Below, one piece after another: positions 16,737 to 24,173 of a stretch of DNA of 24,173 nucleotides (position 1 is its first letter; each line of letters begins with the position of its first letter). The notes under the pieces are model-generated. The model made no database searches. It was given only the letters and a program-made list of their open reading frames with translations, and was not told where the DNA came from. Made by a program: the position numbers and the translations under genes. This stretch comes from Chlamydomonas sphaeroides. Taxonomy: Eukaryota; Chlorophyta; Chlorophyceae; Chlamydomonadales; Chlamydomonadaceae. The stretch spans positions 3,727-27,899 of the forward strand of contig BDDC01001303.1 in the NCBI GenBank assembly GCA_001662425.1. Reading direction: 5' to 3'.

Positions 16737-17554
16737 ACAGCAGGCTCCTGACAACCTAGGGTTACCTTAGGTCTTGCTCCGCCTGCTACAGCCTTTGGCG
16801 CTTTGCCGCTGGCGTGTGCCGCACGTGTAGGAGGCCCGGCGTGGCTTGCCCTGAGGCAGGAGGGCCCTCCTGCCCTGAGGCTCCTCCGTCCTCCGAGTGG
16901 CGCCCCATCTGCTGCGGACCCTGACCCGCCCACCTGCAAGCCTCCTCCGTCCTCCTGCCTGCACCGCCGCCCTGGCCAAGCACCAGACCTGGGTGCTGCC
17001 CTCGGCCTACCGCAGCACCGTGATCGTCGAGCAGCCAGGAGACGCCGACGCCCTGCCTCCGACGGCCCCTGTCACGCCGTCCTTGCGCAATATCGGTCGC
17101 ACCTAGCACCATGGCTGCAGGGCCGCGTGCTGCCTTCGCGTACTTTCGGCTTTATCGCGACCACGACATCTTGAGTTTAAGTCAGCCCCCTGCCAACACC
17201 CTGCCCGGCAAAAAAATGGGAAGCTGGGAAGACGGCATCGGTGCCTTGCCGGCAACGGAGGAGGGGCGAAGCGGGGGAGGGGCTGGGCGCAGGAAGAGGG
17301 CCGAGGGTTTGCGGCACGTGCATGGAGCGCTGCCTGTAACATGCCAACACGCTTCATACCAGCTACGTGTGATCGTGAGTCAGTAGTTCTCTTTAATTTT
17401 GGCTCGCGACAGCTCATGACCTCGCATTGCATGACTGCGTTTACGACCACACAGGCAGTCCAGCGCTATCAACTCACCTGCATCGCTATGTATTAGCCGC
17501 TGACATGGAATTTAGGGCTTGGCTCGTACGCTGAGGCAGGCCGACTGCCACGCT
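16737..17554 (+). other. DNAAF1-like 3' UTR and upstream region of the multicopper oxidase
   Basis: From the TAG at 16734-16736 to the oxidase ATG at 17555. The 3' UTR probably ends just after the TGTAA at 17335; the remaining about 200 bp are the promoter/leader of the oxidase. No further coding exon was recognised. Confidence 0.6.
17335..17339 (+). terminator. TGTAA polyadenylation signal, DNAAF1-like gene
   Basis: Algal poly(A) signal about 600 bp after the stop codon, in a normal position for a chlamydomonad 3' UTR. Confidence 0.7.
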
Positions 17555-20500
17555 ATGCAGAACCGCTCGCAGCGGCGCAGCGCGGCCCTCCAGCCCCTGC
17601 GTCTTCTCCTACTTTCACTGGTTGCCCTGGAGCTTTCAGCTCTGCCGCCGCTGGAGCAGACCTGGTACGTGCCGTGAAGCCCCAACCGTCGCGTCGCCCT
17701 CTCGGACCTCCTCCCACAATTCATGCCACATCCCATATCCTCCACCGGCTCTAGCGGCCCGCACCCCCCCACTTCCTCATACCCAACTCAGGGTGGTAAA
17801 TGAGAACATAGTCAATTTCTACCGCCCCGCCAATGCCTCGGAGCGCGGCGGCTCGGTGCCGGTCAACGCGGGCCGCTACGCAGTCCTGGTCAACGACTCC
17901 TACCCCGGCCCCTCTCTGGAGCTAACCCTCGGTCAAACAGTCAATGTAACGATAATCAACCACCTCATGAGCGACACCGTGACGCTTCACTGGCACGGCA
18001 TACGACAGGTACGGGCCCGGTGCCGTACGGCGGCGCCACGCGTTGGAGCGTCACGGTCGGCCGGCCGTCCCCGCTGTCGGGGACACCAGCCGTGCATCTG
18101 CGCTCCACGAATCCTATGCCCCTATGTCTTCTCATCTCGGCCATTCACTTGCCTTCACCAAACCCACCATAATATGCAGGTCGGCACGCCCTGGGCCGAC
18201 GGCGCGGACCTCATCTCGCAGGTGCGCTCGGCGGGGGCTAGGTTGGGATCCGGCCCAGACGACGATGGGGCCAAGGCCCCTCGGCCCTGCCAGCACCCCT
18301 GCGACGCCCCCGCAAAACCCTACCTGTCGCACTGCCCCTATCGGCCCTGCCAGCATCCTGCGACGCAGCTGCGACACACGCATCCGGGTCGTGCTACTTG
18401 TAGTTCTCTGTTTCTGATCACACCTGCACCGCCCGCCGCCCGCCGCTGCCCCGCAGTGCCCCATTGCGCCCATGGGCGGCCGGGCGACGTACGTCTTCAC
18501 GCCCGACATGCCCGGCACCTACTTTTGGCACAGGTGGGGCTAGTCTCTCCACCACCTGTCGCCCACACCGGCCAAGCGACACCAGCGTCATGATGTCCTT
18601 CGGTGCTAGGGACACCAGGGTACCGATGCCTGCGAGCCCACCTGGCTCCGCGTCTGGCGCCTCCTGCGGCACGTGCACAACGCGGGCGCGGCTGCTGGCG
18701 CGACGCGGTTGTCGTACTTTAGGCGCCGTGTGACTGCACATCTGCCGTACCTCTGCGCTCTGCCGCACCCCTGCCGTACGTCTATCTGCCGCAGCCACGT
18801 TGGACTGCAGATGGACCTGGGGCTGGTGGGCTCTCTTATCGTACACGATCCGTACGATCCGCACAGGTGCGGCAGGTGGTAACCGTGCGCCGGGCGATGT
18901 GGGTCGGGGCGGGCTTGGGCGTGTTTGGCAGAAGTCGGATCCATGTGGGTCGGGGTGCGGCGTGTGGGCCCCCTGGCCAGTGCCGAGGCCGCAGCTGTAA
19001 GTACACAGCGGTGAACTGGCTCGCCGTACAACGCTGTTTGGCAAACATGCAGGCTGCTGTACGACAAGGAGTTCCCGGCGCCGGTCATCGTACAGGAGTG
19101 GTACTGGGACCCCGTGTCCATGCTCAAGGTGTGTACGGCGACGTACAGCGTACGGCGGCGTACGGGACCCGGCGGCCGTGTCTCGCCTGGCTGTCCGCCT
19201 GCCACGGCCCTCCACCAGACCCACAACCATGGGCACTAGAAGCCCTGAGCACCGCCAACTGCCGCCCACCGCCAACCGCCGCAGGCCCCCGGCTACCGGA
19301 ACTTCAACGTCCTCGAAGCGGCCCTTGTCAACGGCCTCTGCGCCAGCTGCCAAGACCCTGCCGCCGCCAGCCTCGTCGCCATAGGCAGCACGTCCGCGCC
19401 CGGCACCACCGGCGCAGCGGGCGGCGGTCCCTTGGGCGGTGCCGCCAGCACCGTCCAGCCGCCGCCGGTGTTTGTGGTGGCGGCCGGGCTGTGCTACCGG
19501 CTGCGCCTCATTGTGGCCAACGGCGACTTCCCAGGTGGGGCGAGCGGCCCCCGCGCTAGGGTTGAGGGTAGCGTGGTGCAGGCAGGGCTGCGTCAGCTGT
19601 GCGGACAGCGAGCCAGGGGGCCAGGGCGCTAGCTGCAGCACCCCACGGCCTGCGCTCACCAGACGGGCCAGGCGTCGGCACGCTACCGGTAGCCAGGGTG
19701 CTGCGGAAAGGCGAGGGACGCAGCTCCTCTGGGCAGCGAGCTGGGGGCCAGCGGCCGCAGCCGCGCGCCCCACGGCCCGCCGAAGCTGGCGCCTGGCCGT
19801 GGCTGATGGCGGCTTTCTGGGTGGCGAGGGGCGCGCTCGCAAGGGCGCTGCGGAGCAGAGGGCGCTGCGGAGCAGAGGGCGCTGCGGAGCAGAGGGCGCT
19901 GCGCCCCTGGGCAGAGAGCCAGCGGCGCCAGCAGCCGCACACACCCGGCCGCATCCCTGCCTGCCCTGTCGCACGGCTAACAGGCCAATCCCCCAGGGCG
20001 TCGCGTGTCGGGTACATGTTGATTATGATGAACACACCCGGCCTCCACGCCCCTGCCCGTCACCTCCACGCCTTCCCCGCGACCCCCGCTACCGGCGCGC
20101 CCGCAGGCTGGCAGGTGTCGCTGGCGGCCCACAACCTCACCCTGCTAGCGCTGGACGCACGCAACCTGGCGCCACTCCGGGTGCGGCGTCTGGGTGGGAC
20201 GTGGTGGGAAGACTGGGCTTGGATCTTGGTTGGCGGTGCGGGCCATGCGGCTGGCAAGCGGGGCGGCGAGCGATGGCGGTCCGCGGCCTCCCCAACAGGC
20301 CCCTGGCGGCGCATGGGCGGATGGGGCTGGGCATTGGGCCCGGCGAGCGGCACGCTTCTCCGTGCCGTGCCGTGCCGCGCCGTGCCGTGCCCCTAATCTC
20401 CTGGCCGCGCCGCCGCGCCCGTCGCCGTGACCGCACGGCAGGCCGGATCGCTCGTGCTGTACGGCGGAAACCGGGCGGATGTCGTGTTGTGCGCCGACGC

Positions 20501-23338
20501 GGGCCCGGGCGACTACGAGCTGGCGTTCGCGTCGGTGCAGCAGCGCTCGCCCGCCTGCCCCTGGTGGCCCGGCCGCTGCCAGTACCGGGCGAGGGCGGTG
20601 CTCAGGTGCGGCGGGCTGCGGGCGGCAGGTGGCGGGCGGCACGTGGGCCGGGGGCGGCGGCGGTTCCGGCGGCGACGTCAGGCAGGGCGCGGCCCTCGCT
20701 GCTGCGGCCGCCACTGCGTTGCAAGGACAGCATTAGTGCATGATCGTTGGCCAGGCGACGACAGCAGCCGAGACCCCGCAACCCCTTCGCCTTGCCTCGG
20801 CCCACTAGGGTCCTGCCGGCCGACGGCGCCGCCGCCGCCGCCGGCTCGGCCGTGAACCGGTCCGCGCTGGCGGCCCTGCCGTACGCTGCCGTGCTGGACC
20901 CCATGCGCCGTACTCGCGACTTCGTGCCGCTGGCGCCGCGGCCCGCGCCGCCGCCGACGACCAGCCTGCGGATCAAGATCGGCTTCCTGGTGCGTACGGC
21001 TGCCGTACCAGCCGTAGCCGGCGTCTCCCGCACGCATGTCCGTACCGCAGCTCCCTACGCTGCTTACCCGGGGTTCATTCCTCACATCCAATCTGTCTGT
21101 CGTCGTTCTCCCCCTGGCATACAGGCTGCCAGCGGACCCTCGGGCACCCTCGCCTTCGCGGCCCCCGTCAAGCGGCCCTTCGCGGCGCCCGCCTACCCGC
21201 CGCTCTTCACGTCACACCTCGCCCAGCTGCCGGACGCTACCTGGACCCAGCCGCCGCTGCCGCCGCCGCCAGCTGCCGCAGCCACAGCCGCCGCCGCACC
21301 CGGCACGGCGCCGCCGCAGCCCGCGCCCTCGGCAACATCAGCGGCGGCGGCGGCGGCGGCAACTGGGGCTGGCGCTGCAACCGGCGGCGGCGGCGGCGGC
21401 GGTCCTCCGTGCGGGCTGCGGCCCGACAGCCACACGCTGCGGCTGTCATCCGAGTCCGAGGTGCTGGAGCTGATCCTGGACAACCTGAGCGACCACCCCC
21501 ACAACTTCCACCTGCACGGGTGCGCAGGAGTGCCGCTTCGGTTATTATTCTATTATCTTTATCATTACTGTTATCGGTCACTCACCGCCACGTAAAGAAG
21601 GCTGTTACAGAGTTGTACATGATGCGACCTCCGCCTGCACGGGTGAGCGATGCCGCGGTGCCGCTTCGTTCATGATAGCTGTCAGACGCACCACGCACGC
21701 CTGCATGTGCTCTGCGGCTCATACGGGCCCTGTGTACGGTACCGGGTGGGTAGTCCCTCACCACGCCCCGCGCCCGCTCGACCTGACCCGCCCGCGCTCC
21801 CTCACCGGTACCTCTTCCCGCTTCCCCGCGTCGCCCATCCCCGCCCCCTGCAGCGGCGGCTTCCTGGTGCTGGGCACCGGGCCCGTGGCCGAGTCCGGGT
21901 GGCTGGGCGACCCGCGCAACCAGACGCTGTGCCCGGGGGCCGCAGAGCACTCGGACGAGGAGGGCTGGCTGGTGGGTGGGTGGGGGCTTGACGTTGGCAG
22001 CCCCGACCCATGCCCTCCCAGGCTTTGTGCTGCAACCCTTGATGCCAGAGGCAGGCGGCCTTCAGGCCAGAGACGAGTGTGTGTCTGGTCGGGGTGACAG
22101 CCCTCCTGCGCTCCCGCGCCGCCGCCCGGGCCGCCGGCGCGGCCGTGACGAGCCCCGTCCCTCCCCCCTGGCGTCGTGTGCAGCAAGCGGCGAGCCTGGC
22201 CCCGTCCAGCCCGGAACCCGCTTGTGTAGGACGGGATGGGACGGCTTGCAGACCCGGCGTGGCCGTCCCTGCCTCGACTCGCCCGGCCCGCAGGCCAAGG
22301 AGCCGGGGGGCGGCTACCTGCGCTTCTGGGGCTGCCCCTTCGCCAACACCAGCGCCGCCCGCCAGCAGCTGCTCGAGTCCGTACAGCCGTACGACAGCGA
22401 CATGGTTATCGTACCGCCCCGCGGCTGGGCGGTGGTACGGATAGTGGATTGGCACCCGGGTGAGCCCGTGCGCCTCTGTACGGCGCCAACCGTTGGCAGC
22501 GCCTCGGCCCCTGCACCTTGCCCCTCATCGCGTTCGTCCGGGCCTTCGGCACTACAGTAGGCGGACGCCCTCGGCAGCTGGCGCCCTGCTCGGGCGGCCC
22601 TCGTCGGACCCACTCCTACCTCAGAGATCCCCGGGGGACGTACCCCGTGCACCCAGGCGACAGCGGGAGGGCTGCCACGTGTCCCGCCGTGCCGCCGCAG
22701 CACCGGCTGGCTCCCCGGCCCGCGGCCCGCGGCCCCTCGCGCGCGCCCGGCCCACCGCCCTACGCCGGCGGCGCCCCGCCCCCTCTGCGCTCCGCCCTGC
22801 CTGCGCCCCGCCCTCCATGCACCCCGCCGCTGCTGCCCCCTCCCCCCCTGCAACGCAACGCAACGCAGGCGTGTGGCCCTTCCACTGCCACACCAACCAC
22901 CACTCGGCCCGCGGCATGGCGCTGCTCCTGGCGGTGCTGCCACAACGCATCCCGCCGCCGCCGCCCTGGGTGGACACCGCCTGCGGCGCCTGCGCGCTGG
23001 CGGCGACGGCGGTGGCGGCGGCGTCGGCGGCGGTGGCGCCGACGCCAGCTGGGGGCTGGGTGGGCGGGTTGGAGCGGGAAGCAAAGAGCGGCGGCGGCGC
23101 GGCGGCGCTGGCGCTGGCGGTGCTGCTGCTGGCGGCGGTGGCGGTGGCGGTTGGGCTGGGGGTGCGGCTTCGGCGGTTGGCGCGCAACGGGCCCGCGGCG
23201 GGCGCGGCGGCCAAGGTGGCGGCGGGGCGGGGCAACGGCGGTGGCGGCGCGGAGGACTCGCAGGGCCTGCTGGCGGCGGCAGCCGGCGGGGGTGGCGCGG
23301 GTGGCGGAGTGACGCTGGACGTGAGCGCGCGTGCATGA
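17555..23338 (+). CDS. Membrane-anchored multicopper oxidase (laccase/ferroxidase-like), 803 aa, 14 exons
   Basis: Exons 17555-17664, 17792-18008, 18180-18221, 18457-18533, 18795-18866, 19053-19128, 19285-19534, 20107-20180, 20442-20605, 20809-20989, 21125-21519, 21854-21971, 22294-22459 and 22869-23338 total 2412 nt in one frame. Residues 1-30 are a basic start and Leu-rich core, a signal peptide. Three cupredoxin domains follow. Copper ligands: HWHG (His103, His105), HSH across the exon 4/5 junction (His148, His150), HNFHLHG (His547, 550, 552) and HCHTNHHSARGM (His653, Cys654, His655, His659, axial Met664). All type 1, 2 and 3 ligands are present, so it should couple oxidation of a substrate to reduction of oxygen to water. 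The usual Pro after the type 1 His is Asn (HNFH). A Pro/Ala/Gly linker (about 21240-21410) interrupts domain 3. A hydrophobic span at about 725-747 followed by RLRRL suggests a C-terminal anchor with the enzyme outside the cell. Substrate (Fe, Mn or phenols) cannot be told. Confidence 0.88.
18280..18367. repeat. 58-bp tandem duplication in oxidase intron 3
   Basis: TCGGCCCTGCCAGCA..CCTGCGACGC occurs at about 18280 and again at about 18338, with a diverged middle. Confidence 0.75.
19844..19903. repeat. 17-bp tandem repeat in oxidase intron 7
   Basis: A little over three perfect copies of GGCGCTGCGGAGCAGAG. Confidence 0.95.
21520..21670 (+). repeat. Copy of oxidase exon 11 3' end plus donor, with AT-rich spacer
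   Basis: Exon 11 ends CCACCTGCACGG|GTGCGCAGGAGTGCCGCTTCG. Intron 11 holds CCGCCTGCACGG|GTGAGCGATG then GTGCCGCTTCGTT, boundary at 21642, 123 bp downstream. The copy keeps a good donor (GTGAGC). The spacer (21540-21625), with TTATTATTCTATTATC, is the most AT-rich stretch of the window. Using the copied donor would add 123 nt that contain in-frame stops. Confidence 0.85.
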
Positions 23339-23589
23339 ACGCATTGCGAGCTTCCGTCGCGCCCGCCTCCGTCATCCCGTCGCCCGCCTCCGTCCTCACG
23401 CCGCCTGCATCCTTCCCTTCCGTCGCCGCCTTCAGCTGTACCCAGCAGCCGCTGTCCCTTCTGCCCCAGGGCCACCAGCGCACCCCAGCACCCGCCGTCC
23501 GTGTGCAGCCCAGAGTACGGCAGGCAGGGAGGGGCAGGGCGGCCGCTCGCCGTCAGCTAGATAGTAGCCGTGGCAGCAGCTCGGCCTCG
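23339..23589. other. 3' flank of the oxidase, convergent with a possible minus-strand gene
   Basis: C-rich 3' flank with TCCGTC repeats and no TGTAA. A minus-strand frame stays open down to 23432, so part of this may be the 3' end of the gene at 23590-24024. Confidence 0.35.
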
Positions 23590-24024
23590 CGCGCGCGCCG
23601 GCTATGGCGTCTGAGAGCTGCTGCGCTGCTTCCTCGCCGGGCACGTTGAAAGCGTAGGCCGCGGTGTCCTCGCATCCGACATCGACGATGCTGCCGGCAG
23701 GATGAGGGCTAAGGTGCGGGCGACCAAGCCACAGGAGCCTTGATCTGAGGAGCAAAGGCGTGCGCGTCCGGGACCACCGTTCGTTGCATCTTCTCCGTGC
23801 ACGGCACACGCGTTGTACACCAACTACATCGACATGTCGGCGGTTCCATCGGATACATCTACCGACTGGTTCACGTCAGATCCGACGGGTGGCACCAGCA
23901 CAGGTCCAAGCAGCTCGTGTGTGACGCCAGCACCCTCCAGCTCAGGTCCAAGCAGCGGCCCCGCCGCAACACCCCACGTCTCACGGTGCCGTCACGCTTA
24001 TTGTACACGCACACGGGGGCGCAC
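23590..24024 (-). CDS. Two candidate exons of an unidentified gene
   Basis: On the minus strand an exon probably opens at 24024 after a CCCAG acceptor and encodes CVYNKRDGTVRRGVLRRGR and CLDLSW. A second opens at 23690 after a GGCAG acceptor and encodes IVDVGCEDTAAYAFNVP then GEEAAQQLSDAIAGA. With a donor in the CTGTGCTGG area (about 23890-23905) the two join in phase. The alternation of charged strands and a final amphipathic helix resembles a PH-like domain, but this is by eye and weak. Neither the start nor the end of the gene can be placed; the open frame runs to a stop at 23432. Confidence 0.35.
23893..23962 (-). repeat. 48-bp partial duplication in the candidate minus-strand exon
   Basis: Sense strand GCTGCTTGGACCTGAGCTGG and GCTGCTTGGACCTGTGCTGG occur 48 bp apart, near the probable exon end. 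Confidence 0.75.
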
Positions 24025-24127
24025 CTGGGCGCAGCGTGGCGTGCTGCCAAGCTGCCCGCACCCGCCAGGCGCCCCTCGCGCACGCCGCACTACCCCCGCC
24101 TCGACCGCACAGGAACCCAGCACCTCA

Positions 24128-24128
<1 letters not shown>

Positions 24129-24170
<42 letters not shown>
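24129..24170. repeat. Homopolymer of 42 C
   Basis: Uninterrupted C run three bases from the window end; may be a real tract or a sequencing/assembly artefact at a contig edge. Confidence 0.95.
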
Positions 24171-24171
<1 letters not shown>

Positions 24172-24173
24172 CG

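Noticed and set aside
18715..18736. Copy of oxidase exon 4 end in intron 4
   Set aside because: TACTTT..GGC similarity is too short and the spacing (about 194 bp) does not fit the other cases.
21520..21853. Transposon insertion in oxidase intron 11
   Set aside because: AT-rich spacer and duplicated flank look insertion-like, but there are no terminal inverted repeats or transposase fragments, so it is reported only as a boundary duplication.

Overview
The window is nuclear DNA from a GC-rich green alga, most likely a volvocine or chlamydomonadalean relative of Chlamydomonas. The evidence is many short GC-rich introns with GTGCGG/GTGAGC donors, long G/T-rich 3' flanks ending in the algal poly(A) signal TGTAA, exons rich in Ala/Gly/Pro/Gln homopolymers, and genes for cilia (RP2, a DNAAF1-like dynein assembly factor). 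No bacterial gene organisation is present. Coding regions were rebuilt by joining exons across AG/GT boundaries that keep the frame; no transcript data were available. A run of 367 N (13259-13625) is an assembly gap.

Layout from left to right. (1) 530-2239 minus: 5' five exons of an RP2/XRP2-like TBCC-domain protein, whose 3' part lies beyond the left edge or is not recognisable. (2) 2986-4645 plus: a protein with two SpoVS-like repeats, a leucine-heptad N-terminus and a His-rich tract, followed by a long 3' flank to a TGTAA at 6421. (3) 7340-10054 minus: a complete six-exon, 150-residue centrin/calmodulin-family EF-hand protein. (4) 10646-16736 plus: a complete 14-exon DNAAF1/LRRC50 (ODA7)-like LRR protein of 849 residues with a large Ala-rich insertion. 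(5) 17555-23338 plus: a complete 14-exon, 803-residue multicopper oxidase with a signal peptide, all copper ligands and a C-terminal membrane anchor. (6) 23590-24024 minus: two candidate exons of an unidentified gene. The window ends in a run of 42 C.

RP2 and DNAAF1 are ciliary families and centrin-like EF-hand proteins often are, so the left two thirds may be a loose cilium neighbourhood. The EF-hand and DNAAF1-like genes are divergent across about 590 bp. The multicopper oxidase is unrelated and is predicted to act at the cell surface.

The most unusual observation is a recurring structure at exon boundaries in four of the five clear genes. A degenerate copy of an exon end, usually with its 5' splice site, recurs roughly 90-145 bp away inside the neighbouring intron. 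Original and copy are usually separated by a conspicuously AT-rich spacer in otherwise GC-rich DNA. It is seen at RP2 exons 4 and 5, EF-hand exon 3 (both ends), DNAAF1 exon 4 (three copies) and MCO exon 11. This could be a family of boundary-duplicating insertions or an intron-growth process, and is reported in detail in the findings.
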